64,000 nt of DNA from Glaciecola sp. HTCC2999 (GCF_000155775.1 NZ_DS989810.1:128177-192176), one strand, 5' to 3'. Shown: positions 35,302-44,504, numbered from the stretch's first letter. Notes: generated by a model not told the origin, from the sequence alone. Made by a program: numbers and translations.

Positions 35302-37089
35302 ATGACAAATGTGGAACAGCAATCACAGTTACGTGATGATATTTTGTATTACTTACATAGTATTTATGATGATGTGTCACACCCAGCACTTTCGAATCAA
35401 TTTAAAGGCGATTTAGGATTAGTCGCTAATCAAATGATTGAAGCCATGCAATTAGATGGGCTACAACAACAATTTTCACCCCATACCCATCAAAATCATT
35501 GGGATGAAACTCGCGTAATGATGATCACATATGCTGATAGTATCTTTGATGATAAGCATGCACCTTTACAAGTGTTACATCACTTTTTAAATACTTACTT
35601 AACCGATACTGTGACAGATGTGCATTTACTACCATTCTTTCCCTATAGTTCGGATGATGGTTTTTCAGTGATTGACTATTCGACAGTGAACCCTGCTCAT
35701 GGTGACTGGCGTGATATTAATGAACTCAGTCGAGAATATAATTTAATGTTTGATTTGGTGATTAATCACTGTTCATCTCGCAGTCAATGGTTTACTAACT
35801 TTATAGATGGCCAAGGCAAAGGCCATGATTTTTTTACAACAGCTTCTCCAGAAGAGGATTTGTCGATGGTAACTCGCCCTCGCGTATCCCCTTTATTAAG
35901 GCCTACCCAGACTAATACAGGCTTGCAACATGTGTGGTGTACCTTTTCCCATGACCAAGTTGACTTTGATTTTAAAAACCCGAATGTTTTAATCGAGTTT
36001 GCACGGATTATTAATTTATATTTGAATAACGGCGCATCATTATTTCGCTTAGACGCGGTGGCTTTCTTATGGAAAACCTTAGGTACAAATTGTATTAATC
36101 TGCAAAAAACACATGAAGTGATTAGACTGTATCGTTTGTTAATTGAGCATAAATCGCCTAAAGCAATCATTATCACCGAAACCAACATTCCCAATCATGA
36201 GAATCTCAGCTACTTTGGAAATGCAAATGAAGCCCATGCTATCTATAACTTTAGTTTGCCGCCGTTATTACTTAATACATTAGTATCTCAAGATGCAACA
36301 ACCTTGACGAAGTGGCTGATGAGTATGCCTCCGGCACAAAATGGCACTGCGTATTTTAATTTTTTAGCGTCCCACGATGGTATCGGTTTACGTCCTGCCG
36401 AAGGTTTACTGTCGAGTGATGAGATCAATGAATTGGTTACGACAATGCAAGATTTTGACGGTAAGATCTCGTGGCGAACCAGTGATAACGGCACTCAGTC
36501 ACCTTATGAGATAAACATTGCGTTAATTGATGCTTGCAAAGGTACCCATGAAGGTGAAGATGACTGGCAAGTATCACGATTTATTTGTGCTCATACAATT
36601 ATGCTTGGATTAGAAGGGATCCCTGGGATTTATATACACAGTTTACTTGGCACAACCAATGATTTGGAAAGAGTGACTAACACGGGACAAAATCGCTCTA
36701 TCAATCGCCATCGCTGGATGTATGATAGCTTAGCCGCCGAATTAACGAATGAAAATACCTTACATCATGTCATTTTAAAAAAAATGAAAGAGTTAATCTC
36801 TATACGTCAATCACAACGCGCTTTTCACCCTAACGCGACTCAATTTACGTTGCGCTTAGGCCCTAGCTGTTTTGGGTATTGGCGACAAAGTATGGATCGT
36901 AGTCAAAGTATTTTCTGCTTATCTAATATTACTAAAACAGAACAAACTTTGAGAGTCAGTGATGTGAATTTGATAAGTACTCAAGATTGGTATGATTTGT
37001 TATCTGGAGAGATCCTTCCCGCCGAACAACAAATCATTAAGCTTGCACCTTACCAGACGCTATGGCTAACTAATCATTACGCACATTAA
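35302..37089 (+). CDS. GH13_18 glycoside phosphorylase, probable glucosylglycerate phosphorylase
   Basis: This 595-residue enzyme belongs to the sucrose-phosphorylase subfamily of GH13. The nucleophile is D251 in FRLDAVAF, the acid/base E293 in IITETNIPNHENLSYFG, and the third carboxylate D359 in FLASHDGIGLRP. ITETN-P-NHEN is the form seen in glucosylglycerate phosphorylases such as E. coli YcjM, unlike true sucrose phosphorylases. The reaction is 2-O-alpha-glucosyl-D-glycerate plus phosphate to glucose-1-phosphate plus D-glycerate. It begins one base after gpgS ends. Glucosylglycerol phosphorylase (known in Marinobacter) is the main alternative; the glycerate kinase and GpgS in the operon argue against it. 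Confidence 0.82.
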   Translation: MTNVEQQSQLRDDILYYLHSIYDDVSHPALSNQFKGDLGLVANQMIEAMQLDGLQQQFSPHTHQNHWDETRVMMITYADSIFDDKHAPLQVLHHFLNTYLTDTVTDVHLLPFFPYSSDDGFSVIDYSTVNPAHGDWRDINELSREYNLMFDLVINHCSSRSQWFTNFIDGQGKGHDFFTTASPEEDLSMVTRPRVSPLLRPTQTNTGLQHVWCTFSHDQVDFDFKNPNVLIEFARIINLYLNNGASLFRLDAVAFLWKTLGTNCINLQKTHEVIRLYRLLIEHKSPKAIIITETNIPNHENLSYFGNANEAHAIYNFSLPPLLLNTLVSQDATTLTKWLMSMPPAQNGTAYFNFLASHDGIGLRPAEGLLSSDEINELVTTMQDFDGKISWRTSDNGTQSPYEINIALIDACKGTHEGEDDWQVSRFICAHTIMLGLEGIPGIYIHSLLGTTNDLERVTNTGQNRSINRHRWMYDSLAAELTNENTLHHVILKKMKELISIRQSQRAFHPNATQFTLRLGPSCFGYWRQSMDRSQSIFCLSNITKTEQTLRVSDVNLISTQDWYDLLSGEILPAEQQIIKLAPYQTLWLTNHYAH

Positions 37090-37115
37090 AGTAGATTATC
37101 CAAATAACAAGGATG

Positions 37116-37997
37116 TTATTTTGTGGAAAGCCTGGTCAATAAACTAGAAGTATCTAAACGACCGCCACCTGATTGTTGTACATCTGCATAAAATTGGTCG
37201 ACTAGAGCCGTCAATGGTAAAGTCGAGCCGTTTTGACGCGCTGCATCTAACGCAATACCTAAATCTTTTCGCATCCAATCCACCGCGAAACCGAAATCAT
37301 ATTCGCCTTTGATCATAGTCGCAGCGCGATTATCCATTTGCCATGACTGGGCTGCACCTTTAGAAATAACATTTATGACACTTTGAGTATCTAACCCAGC
37401 ATGCTCTCCAAAATGAATAGCTTCAGATAAACCTTGTACAATCCCGGCTATACATATTTGATTCATCATTTTAGCCAATTGACCAGAACCGGCAGATCCT
37501 AACAGTTGATGGTGGCGACTGTACGCATTTAATATTGTCTCAACATTGGCGTAAATCGCCTCATTTCCACCACACATAATCGTTAGTTGGCCGTTTTCAG
37601 CACCTGCTTGACCACCTGATACCGGCGCATCGATAAATCCAATACCTTTTTGTGCACACGCCATATGTAATTCCAATGCTAATGTTTGTGAGCCTGTTGT
37701 ATGGTCGATTAATACACTACCCGATGGCATGTTCTCAAGGACACCGTTCTCACCATAAAATACACTTCGGACATCGTTATCATTGCCTAAACACATGCAC
37801 ACGACATTTGCATATTTAACTGCGCTAGCGACTTGAACATGAAGATGGCTGGAGTCAAGATTTTGCTCATTTATCCAATGTTGCGCTTTGTCTATAGTAC
37901 GGTTATAAACATGAGTACTAAAACCTGTTTGATGGAGATGTCTTGCCATAGGGAAACCCATCACGCCTAGCCCTAAAAATGCAACCTGTTGTGTCAT
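37116..37997 (-). CDS. Beta-hydroxyacid dehydrogenase (GarR/3-hydroxyisobutyrate dehydrogenase family)
   Basis: This 293-residue NAD(P)-dependent enzyme has the N-terminal dinucleotide fold GLGVMGFPMARHL, the substrate loop DAPVSGGQAGAENGQLTIMCGG and the catalytic lysine in GQLAKMMNQ. The family includes tartronate semialdehyde reductase (yielding D-glycerate), 3-hydroxyisobutyrate dehydrogenase and succinic-semialdehyde-reductase-like enzymes. It converges with the glucosylglycerate operon, 26 bp away. A link through D-glycerate is tempting but unproven. Confidence 0.85.
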   Translation of the reverse strand: MTQQVAFLGLGVMGFPMARHLHQTGFSTHVYNRTIDKAQHWINEQNLDSSHLHVQVASAVKYANVVCMCLGNDNDVRSVFYGENGVLENMPSGSVLIDHTTGSQTLALELHMACAQKGIGFIDAPVSGGQAGAENGQLTIMCGGNEAIYANVETILNAYSRHHQLLGSAGSGQLAKMMNQICIAGIVQGLSEAIHFGEHAGLDTQSVINVISKGAAQSWQMDNRAATMIKGEYDFGFAVDWMRKDLGIALDAARQNGSTLPLTALVDQFYADVQQSGGGRLDTSSLLTRLSTK

Positions 37998-38126
37998 TTA
38001 ATTATCCTTTACAGTAAACTTCCTCACGCTTTAATGCGTATTAGGATATAGATAATACATTCTGATAGCCAATATTTTTGGTGTTTACATCAATTAAACA
38101 AATAACAATAATTAAGGACATTTTCG

Positions 38127-38606
38127 ATGGATAGCATCTACGATTTTTCTATGACGTTAGCGAACGGGCAGGAACAGGCTTTAGCTGAATTTAAAGGTAA
38201 AGTCTTACTCATTGTTAACACCGCTAGTAAATGTGGATTCACACCACAGTACGACGGATTACAAAAGCTCCAAGATCAATATGCTGATAAAGGTTTCAGT
38301 GTATTAGCTTTTCCGTGTGATCAATTTGGTAAACAAGAACCAGGTTCTGATGAAGAAATCATGTCATTTTGCACGACTAAATTTAATGTTAACTTTCCAG
38401 TATTCTCTAAAATTGAAGTTAATGGTGATAACGCTGCACCCATCTATCAGGTAATGAAATCATCCGCAAAAGGTATCTTTGGTAGTGAGGGGATCAAGTG
38501 GAATTTTACAAAGTTTTTAGTTAACGCAGAGGGGGAAATAATTAAACGTTATGCACCTACTACCAAACCAGAAGTGATTGCTAAAGATATAGAAAAACAA
38601 CTTTAG
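38127..38606 (+). CDS. Glutathione peroxidase family protein (BtuE-like)
   Basis: This 159-residue thioredoxin-fold peroxidase has the catalytic cysteine C36 in NTASKCGFTPQY, the glutamine/tryptophan partners in FPCDQFGKQEPG and KWNFTKFLV. It uses Cys, not selenocysteine. Bacterial members usually take electrons from thioredoxin. The stop at 38606 is one base from the end of the convergent cmoM gene, with no terminator visible. Confidence 0.94.
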   Translation: MDSIYDFSMTLANGQEQALAEFKGKVLLIVNTASKCGFTPQYDGLQKLQDQYADKGFSVLAFPCDQFGKQEPGSDEEIMSFCTTKFNVNFPVFSKIEVNGDNAAPIYQVMKSSAKGIFGSEGIKWNFTKFLVNAEGEIIKRYAPTTKPEVIAKDIEKQL

Positions 38607-38607
38607 C

Positions 38608-39378
38608 TTACACTTTACGAAGCACTAGATGAAAATATTTACCCAACCACATATAAGGTGGTTGGGTTGAATAGGTAATTTCAGCATCAAGTAATGCTTC
38701 GTAATGAGTAGTTTGGTGTGACAAATCTCGCATATAGTCATGGATGCATCGAATACCCGCTTGATGAATTATTTCAATGTTATTCAGCGAGTTGATAAAT
38801 GATAAAACAGGTTGAACAGATAACGGTTGCTGAGGGTTTAATCTCACTTTCTTTTTTACTTTGAGTCCTTTTTTCACATAATCAAAATTGCCGTAGATGA
38901 GATTACCAAAAGTCAAAGCGTCTTTATTAAAAAAACTCAAGGACAAGTGACCGCCTGGAACTAATTGTTTTAACAAGAGTTCAATCGCTGCAAAAGGCTC
39001 TTGCAACCATTCTAGAACGGCATGATTGATAATCAAATCATATTGCTTAGTCACCGATTGCAGTGAGCCAACAGAATAATCAATAGATAAGTGTTTATCC
39101 TGAGCTTGCTGTTTTGCATAAGCAATCGACTCAGAAGAAATGTCCATCCCCTCAACATGATGCCCTGCATCGGCAAAAAATTCAGCCATCTGCCCTAACC
39201 CACAGCCACTATCCAGTATCTGTTTAGGGGGTGTATTGACTAAGTTGAGTGTCGATAAATGATGACACAACAACGCATGGCGTAATTGCCCTTTCGTTGT
39301 TCCATATATATTTTTAGCAAATTTATCACTGATCCCATCAAATCCATGATCCATTTGTGCATTTTTCTTAGCTGTCAT
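38608..39378 (-). CDS. cmoM: tRNA 5-carboxymethoxyuridine methyltransferase
   Basis: This 256-residue SAM enzyme matches CmoM (SmtA): FDGISDKFAKNIYGTTKGQLR near the start, SAM loop ILDSGCGLGQMAEFF, HAVLEWLQEP and GNFDYVKKGLK. It methylates cmo5U34 in certain tRNAs to mcmo5U. Its start overlaps the nif3-type gene stop by 4 bp, so the two are translationally coupled. With cmoA and cmoB 7 kb away, most of the cmo5U pathway lies in this window. Confidence 0.92.
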   Translation of the reverse strand: MTAKKNAQMDHGFDGISDKFAKNIYGTTKGQLRHALLCHHLSTLNLVNTPPKQILDSGCGLGQMAEFFADAGHHVEGMDISSESIAYAKQQAQDKHLSIDYSVGSLQSVTKQYDLIINHAVLEWLQEPFAAIELLLKQLVPGGHLSLSFFNKDALTFGNLIYGNFDYVKKGLKVKKKVRLNPQQPLSVQPVLSFINSLNNIEIIHQAGIRCIHDYMRDLSHQTTHYEALLDAEITYSTQPPYMWLGKYFHLVLRKV

Positions 39379-40127
39379 ATTGGGTTATTTATATCAACAA
39401 ACTGCACATCTAAATCAAACGTTCTCGCACAATATTCACCCAATGCCTTAATGCCATAACGTTCTGTCGCATGATGACCGGCTGCGAAGAAACTGACACC
39501 ATACTCATTGGCGATATGAGTAGTTTGCTCCGATGCTTCACCCGTAATAAAAGCATCAATACCTGCTTGAGCTGCAGTTTCTAAATACCCTTGACCTCCT
39601 CCAGTACACCAGGCCACAGTATCAATGGTTTGATTAGTATCACCTAAAATTATGGGCGCTTTGTCTAATTGATCATCAATCAGTTGAGCAAATGCGTGAG
39701 CTGACATTGGTGCAGTTAAGCGACCATGCATTAGGACACCATGAGGTTTCACCGGTAAGTATCCTGTTATATTAATGTCGAGTAATTGAGCTAATTGTGC
39801 ATTATTACCTAATTCAGGATGCACATCTAACGGTAAATGATATGCATATAAATTAATATCGTGAGATAACAATGCCTTGATACGGGCTTGTTTCATATGG
39901 GTAATATTTGGCGTTTCCCCTTTCCAAAAATAACCATGATGTACAAGTATTGCGTCAGCATGCTGCGCAATCGCAGTATCAATTAATGCTTGGGATGCTG
40001 TCACCCCAGTGATTATTTTTTGAACATCTCTGCGACCTTGGATTTGTAAACCATTAGGACAATAATCTTGGATAGAATCTCTGTTTAATAGGGTGTTAAG
40101 CGCATTTTCTAATTCAAAATGATGCAT
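39375..40127 (-). CDS. NIF3/YbgI family metal-binding protein
   Basis: This 250-residue member of the Nif3-like family (often called GTP cyclohydrolase I type 2 homolog) forms toroidal hexamers with a dimetal site. Metal ligands appear in AILVHHGYFWKGE and in the C-terminal FFAAGHHATERYG; CPNGLQIQG is the usual N-terminal signature. Length equals E. coli YbgI (247). The in vivo role is not settled. It is cotranscribed with cmoM. Confidence 0.92.
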   Translation of the reverse strand: MHHFELENALNTLLNRDSIQDYCPNGLQIQGRRDVQKIITGVTASQALIDTAIAQHADAILVHHGYFWKGETPNITHMKQARIKALLSHDINLYAYHLPLDVHPELGNNAQLAQLLDINITGYLPVKPHGVLMHGRLTAPMSAHAFAQLIDDQLDKAPIILGDTNQTIDTVAWCTGGGQGYLETAAQAGIDAFITGEASEQTTHIANEYGVSFFAAGHHATERYGIKALGEYCARTFDLDVQFVDINNPI

Positions 40128-40224
40128 GACTGTGGGTCCAAATTTTGGTCAAATAGACATTAATTACAAAAAACGATATAAATGTTAACACACATTAACA
40201 ATAACGTAAGGTTTCATACAAATT

Positions 40225-40563
40225 ATGAGCAAACTAGACAAAGACCAAGTCATTGAGCAATTTACTCAAGCTTATACTGCTGCTAATGGAAAAGCCCCTG
40301 AAATTGTAGCTAAAGGTGGTTGGTATAGTGTTGATGGTGGTAAGAATGTTAGATTAGCCACCTTAGTTGATATGACTGCTGAATTATCAGGTGGTAATAG
40401 TGCTGCAACTAAGACAGAGAAATCAACGACTGCGACAAAAAAAGCTCCAGCCAAAAAAGCTGCACCAAAAAAGAAGCCAGCATCAACGGCTGGCTTTTCT
40501 GTGAAAGCGTATTGGGAAGAACAGGTTATTGCCAAGCAAAACGCTTCAAGACCTCCGCGTTAA
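40225..40563 (+). CDS. Small basic Lys/Ala-rich protein, possible nucleic-acid binder
   Basis: This 112-residue protein has a short N-terminal domain (residues 1-55, with KGGWYSVDGGKNVRLATL) and a tail rich in Lys, Ala and Pro (about residues 65-87) like histone H1-type or topoisomerase tails, then a short conserved-looking end FSVKAYWEEQV. The N-terminal part looks folded, which argues for a real gene. I do not recognise a named family. It lies between nif3-cmoM and sohB with its own upstream region. Confidence 0.75.
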   Translation: MSKLDKDQVIEQFTQAYTAANGKAPEIVAKGGWYSVDGGKNVRLATLVDMTAELSGGNSAATKTEKSTTATKKAPAKKAAPKKKPASTAGFSVKAYWEEQVIAKQNASRPPR

Positions 40564-40625
40564 GTCGCAATAAATAGGCAAAAAAAGCAATACAAGTCAT
40601 ATACATTTACTTTCGCCTATACCTA

Positions 40626-41744
40626 TTATGCAATGGGTGTTTGATGTTGATTAAACACCTTATTGTAAGTTCTAAATAGCATTCCTTCAGCGGCAATGCC
40701 CAGCTTTTCCATCACATTTTTCTTTTCTGAATACTTAATACCAAAGACGTCGTGTGTCTGGTTAAATGCTAGTAACACATCATCCGATGTCGATAACTCA
40801 TCGACTAAACCTAGCTCTAACGCTTGCATGCCAAACCAATATTCACCCGTCGCGACCTTAGAGATATCGAGTGTTGGACGGTTACGTGTCACAAAGTCTT
40901 TAAACATCACATGCACTTCCTCTAGTTCAGCTTTAAACTTTGCTCGACCTTCATCGTTATTTTCACCAAATACAGTTAAGGTACGTTTGAAATCCCCTGC
41001 AGTATGTTGTTCAAACTCGATGTCATTTTTCTTTAATAATTTATTAAAATTCGGCATTTGCGCGATAACACCAATAGAACCAATGATCGCAAAATTTGCG
41101 CAGACTAGCTTATCAGCGACACATGCCATCATGTAGCCGCCACTCGCTGCTACTTTATCAACACATATGGTTAATTTAAGTCCTTTGGCTTTAATTCTCT
41201 CAAGTTGAGACGCAGCAAGGCCATACCCATGCACAACACCCCCACCCGATTCAACATTCACTAGTACTTCATCGCTCGATTTTGCTGCCAGTAACACTGC
41301 CGTAATTTCTTCACGAAAATTGTCTACTTCATGCGCATCCACTGAACCGTTAAAATCGATGACGAATAATCGCGGCTTTTGTGCAGATTCAACAGAACCA
41401 GACGATTTAACATCGCTTTTATCCGCACTTGGATTGGTAGACACATCTTTTTTGAGCTGTTTAGCTTGTTGTTTATCTGCTTTTTTCTTTGCTTTATTTT
41501 CTGCCTTTTTACGCTTTTCTAATGCTTTAATTTCAGCATCATTCATTAACATCTTTTTAGCGTAATCAGCAACATCATCAAGGGCTTCTGAAATAGAACG
41601 GATTTCTAACTGCCCTTTACCGCTTGATTGTCCTTTTTGCTTCATCGCTATAGCCACAAAAGCAATTAAGACAGCAATGATCGCGATAACGACTGTGATG
41701 GCTTTAGCAAAAAACAATCCGTATTCAAATAAAAATTCCAACAA
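40626..41744 (-). CDS. sohB: Inner-membrane S49 peptidase SohB
   Basis: This 372-residue serine protease has one N-terminal membrane helix (about residues 10-33), a charged Lys-rich linker (75-110) longer than in E. coli (349 total), and the S49 domain with VNVESGGGVVHGYG and the catalytic serine in VAASGGYMMACVAD. It degrades membrane-associated or signal peptides in the periplasm. Position near yciK matches the E. coli sohB-yciK region, here interrupted by the VolA-type lipase. Confidence 0.93.
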   Translation of the reverse strand: MLEFLFEYGLFFAKAITVVIAIIAVLIAFVAIAMKQKGQSSGKGQLEIRSISEALDDVADYAKKMLMNDAEIKALEKRKKAENKAKKKADKQQAKQLKKDVSTNPSADKSDVKSSGSVESAQKPRLFVIDFNGSVDAHEVDNFREEITAVLLAAKSSDEVLVNVESGGGVVHGYGLAASQLERIKAKGLKLTICVDKVAASGGYMMACVADKLVCANFAIIGSIGVIAQMPNFNKLLKKNDIEFEQHTAGDFKRTLTVFGENNDEGRAKFKAELEEVHVMFKDFVTRNRPTLDISKVATGEYWFGMQALELGLVDELSTSDDVLLAFNQTHDVFGIKYSEKKNVMEKLGIAAEGMLFRTYNKVFNQHQTPIA

Positions 41745-41790
41745 TATACCCTCAGTTAATTTATAAACATTTATTAAAGTATAATAACAA

Positions 41791-41818
41791 AAAAGCCATC
41801 GAAAATTCGATGGCTTTT
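41791..41818 (-). terminator. Rho-independent terminator of the VolA-type lipase gene
   Basis: AAAAGCCATCGAA (41791-41803) pairs perfectly with TTCGATGGCTTTT (41806-41818), a 13-bp stem with a 2-nt loop and T runs on both strands. It follows the lipase stop by 33 bp and can also shield sohB from read-through. Confidence 0.85.
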
Positions 41819-41850
41819 AATGTTAATAGCACAAATACTGCAATAAGTCG

Positions 41851-44433
41851 TTAATCTACCACAATCGCAGTATTAGTGATTGGTAACAAGCGACCACCAG
41901 AAACAATAAATGATGCTACTTGAGATTGCATCTCTAGTGTTGTTGCACCACTTGGACCTGGATTTAAGCTAGAACCATGAGCACCTTCATTAAACAACAC
42001 ATAACCACTTACCGGGTCTGCAGACTGTATAGATGCTGATACTTGGTCAATGCCCATAGTATTCACATATGCAGTTTGACCTGCTAGTGGCACTGCAGTC
42101 GATACCGGAATGACTTGATCCGGCAAATTATCACCGCCATCACCCACAACCGTCATCACATGTGATGGTGTATTCGATGCTAACAACTGTACATAGTTGA
42201 TTGGGTCGGTTGCATCTAATACCGTTTGTGCTGCGAATATAAACTGTGAGAATACCGCATTAACACCGGCTAACTGTTCAGCAGATAACGCTCCTAAAAA
42301 GTTAGTGACCGCAGCAACTTGTTGGGCTTCAGTATATGGCGCATCACCATAAGTCGCAGCTAAAAAGTTCTGGAAGTCAGGGCTAGATTCACTTAATAAC
42401 AACGCTTTGATTAATGGAGAAAAAGCATTTGATTCTAGTAAGAAACTTGCAATACCCGCTCCTGGTGATTCTAGAGATGCAGCTTTAATGGCAAACATAC
42501 CATCAAGAGCGGCTAAATCACCTCCCATTGATTGGTTCGCCACTGCCGCAAAGTTACCACCATTAATCGCGCCAAGTGATACCCCCATGATAGATACATT
42601 AGTTTTATCTAAATTCACCATGCCGGCAGAAGTAGTATCAACCACAGCATTTAAACCTAGACGTAAACCAAGTAAATCAGAAATCGCCTGACGAGAGTTA
42701 TCTCGAGCAGTCGGTAGCGAACCTAAGTTCATATAATGGGTTGCAGAAACGGTCGTCGCATTCAAATCATCCACATTGTCACCGTTTAAGTCGAAACCAC
42801 GACTACCATGCAATGGTTGGTCAATAGCAACGGTGGCCACACCTGCCAGTGATAACGCACCAGATATGGCAAGCATGTCTTCTTTTTGGCTTGTAATACC
42901 GTGGAACAGAATCGCCACAGGCCAACCCGCTTCTGGCTCACTAATATCATAGCCTAATGCGCCGGCAACCATTGGATCAGGAATGGTAATTTGTACATCT
43001 AATGTCTCATTACCATTGTCTCTGCCTTTAGCTTGAGGTACTGGGCTAAATTTAGTTAAGTTACGTGCTGGATCAAGTCCTAAATCGGCTAAACCTACAG
43101 CAGAACATAAAGCATGGTTTGGACCAGGAGTGGCTCCAGCTAAGGCTTCTGCAGGCGCTGATGCTAGAACAATACCGCTATCACATGCTGCGGTCATAAA
43201 TTCGTTGACTGGCGCCAGAGGATTATCAGCACGAGGCGTCGCTAAATAGTAAGGTAAAGAAATTGTCGCTTGAGCACGCTTAGCCGCACAGAAAGCACCC
43301 ACTTGCGGTAAAATACCGTTAGCCAGACCCATAGCGAAATCATTCAATGGACCAAACGCAGTGGCCATTTGACCTGTTGCTGTACCCAATAATCCAGCAC
43401 ACGTTTGTAGTGCAGAAAAATCAGCGGCTTGAATTGCAGGAATAAACGGCGCTTCAGCTTCTGACAAGCTCGCAATACCTAACTGGACAGCACCAGCAAG
43501 AGTTGCATCGCTGACCAAGTTTAATGCTTCCATCGCATTAGGGGCAGCCGCTACGTCAGTGGCTACGATTGCAGGTAATGCTTGTCCTGCAGTTGGGTCG
43601 CCTGCTGCTGCACGTTGTGCAAACTCACCAACCATTAATTGTTTAATCGTCGCTTGCGTATTTAGAGTCGATTGGGTAGTAAATGCGGCAGCATACGTAA
43701 TTTCATCACGAGTGACGCCCACTTGAGCTAATGACACAATATAAGAATTAACTAAATTTTGTAAATCTAACTGAGCCTGACTACCTAATGGTTTCACTGC
43801 AGGGTCTTGTTTGACTAATTCCCATGTAGATGAACCACGTACTGAGCGGCCGGTTGAATCTTTTAAATCACCGTCCATCACTAACATATAACCTTGACTA
43901 GGCTTAAGTGGCTTCAACGGAACAAAAGCTACCGTATTGCTGTCAGATAACGATAATACATAATCAACGCCAAACGTCAGTTTATCGCCGACTTTACAGC
44001 CAGCAGATGGGATCGGAATGGCTGCACAATCAGGATCGTTTTGATTTAAACCTAACGTCGCTTCATATAAAGAAATACCGGCTGACAGTGTCGAAGCATC
44101 TAAACTGACACCAGGAGGCGTAACAACATCAATAACGAAAGGTTGATTTGTTGACCAACCATCCAAGATATTTAATGCATTTTGCGGATCACCGAAGTTA
44201 GTTGGATCTGCAACGGGGATATTCAATGTATAGTCAAAGAAACCATCATCACCCGGTAACATTAACAAATCATTTGGTATGTTAAGGTTGCCTGCACCTG
44301 GATCAAATAAAACACGAGAAAATGCAGACTGAGTTGGAGTATTTTCTTCTAGGTCACCGATGGTTTCACCGCCACCACAACCACCAAGAGCAAGTGCTGT
44401 TGCAACGCTGGTACTGATTAACAGTTTTTTCAT
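41851..44433 (-). CDS. volA: VolA/Pla-1/Cef-type outer-membrane lipase (lipoprotein)
   Basis: This 860-residue lipoprotein has the lipobox LGGC (Cys19) and the domain opening FDPGAGNLNIPNDLL typical of VolA family lipases. The alpha/beta-hydrolase nucleophile lies in SIMGVSLGAINGG (G-x-S-x-G). In Vibrio, VolA is surface-exposed and cleaves lysophosphatidylcholine to release fatty acids for uptake through FadL; here FadE and a FadR site exist in the same window. A terminator follows. The 315-bp upstream gap holds AT-rich promoter sequence. Confidence 0.88.
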   Translation of the reverse strand: MKKLLISTSVATALALGGCGGGETIGDLEENTPTQSAFSRVLFDPGAGNLNIPNDLLMLPGDDGFFDYTLNIPVADPTNFGDPQNALNILDGWSTNQPFVIDVVTPPGVSLDASTLSAGISLYEATLGLNQNDPDCAAIPIPSAGCKVGDKLTFGVDYVLSLSDSNTVAFVPLKPLKPSQGYMLVMDGDLKDSTGRSVRGSSTWELVKQDPAVKPLGSQAQLDLQNLVNSYIVSLAQVGVTRDEITYAAAFTTQSTLNTQATIKQLMVGEFAQRAAAGDPTAGQALPAIVATDVAAAPNAMEALNLVSDATLAGAVQLGIASLSEAEAPFIPAIQAADFSALQTCAGLLGTATGQMATAFGPLNDFAMGLANGILPQVGAFCAAKRAQATISLPYYLATPRADNPLAPVNEFMTAACDSGIVLASAPAEALAGATPGPNHALCSAVGLADLGLDPARNLTKFSPVPQAKGRDNGNETLDVQITIPDPMVAGALGYDISEPEAGWPVAILFHGITSQKEDMLAISGALSLAGVATVAIDQPLHGSRGFDLNGDNVDDLNATTVSATHYMNLGSLPTARDNSRQAISDLLGLRLGLNAVVDTTSAGMVNLDKTNVSIMGVSLGAINGGNFAAVANQSMGGDLAALDGMFAIKAASLESPGAGIASFLLESNAFSPLIKALLLSESSPDFQNFLAATYGDAPYTEAQQVAAVTNFLGALSAEQLAGVNAVFSQFIFAAQTVLDATDPINYVQLLASNTPSHVMTVVGDGGDNLPDQVIPVSTAVPLAGQTAYVNTMGIDQVSASIQSADPVSGYVLFNEGAHGSSLNPGPSGATTLEMQSQVASFIVSGGRLLPITNTAIVVD

Positions 44434-44476
44434 TATATCTCCCTAAGAGTATTAATTGTTGTTATTTTTTACTGTC

Positions 44477-44504
44477 TGAATGATTCATTGATATCATTCA
44501 ATGA
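44477..44504. repeat. Nested inverted repeats upstream of the VolA-type lipase
   Basis: TGAATGAT (44477-44484) and ATCATTCA (44493-44500) are inverted copies, and an overlapping pair TCATTGA/TCAATGA (44485-44491, 44498-44504) is also present. They lie 44-71 bp upstream of the lipase start, in the 315-bp gap 44434-44748, which otherwise shows only AT-rich sequence. This may be an operator; the regulator is unknown. Confidence 0.3.

Noticed and set aside
35784-36194. 136-codon frame antisense to the phosphorylase gene
   Set aside because: Shadow frame opposite conserved GH13 motifs; composition unlike a real protein.
35302-37089. Calling the phosphorylase a sucrose phosphorylase
   Set aside because: The acid/base motif and the linked glycerate genes fit glucosylglycerate phosphorylase better; no sucrose genes are near.
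37102-37121. AAATAACA/TGTTATTT hairpin between the phosphorylase and dehydrogenase genes
   Set aside because: A perfect 8-bp stem but almost all A-T and without a T tract; too weak to call a terminator.
40696-41136. 146-codon frame antisense to sohB
   Set aside because: Ser- and Asn-rich shadow of sohB without start signals.
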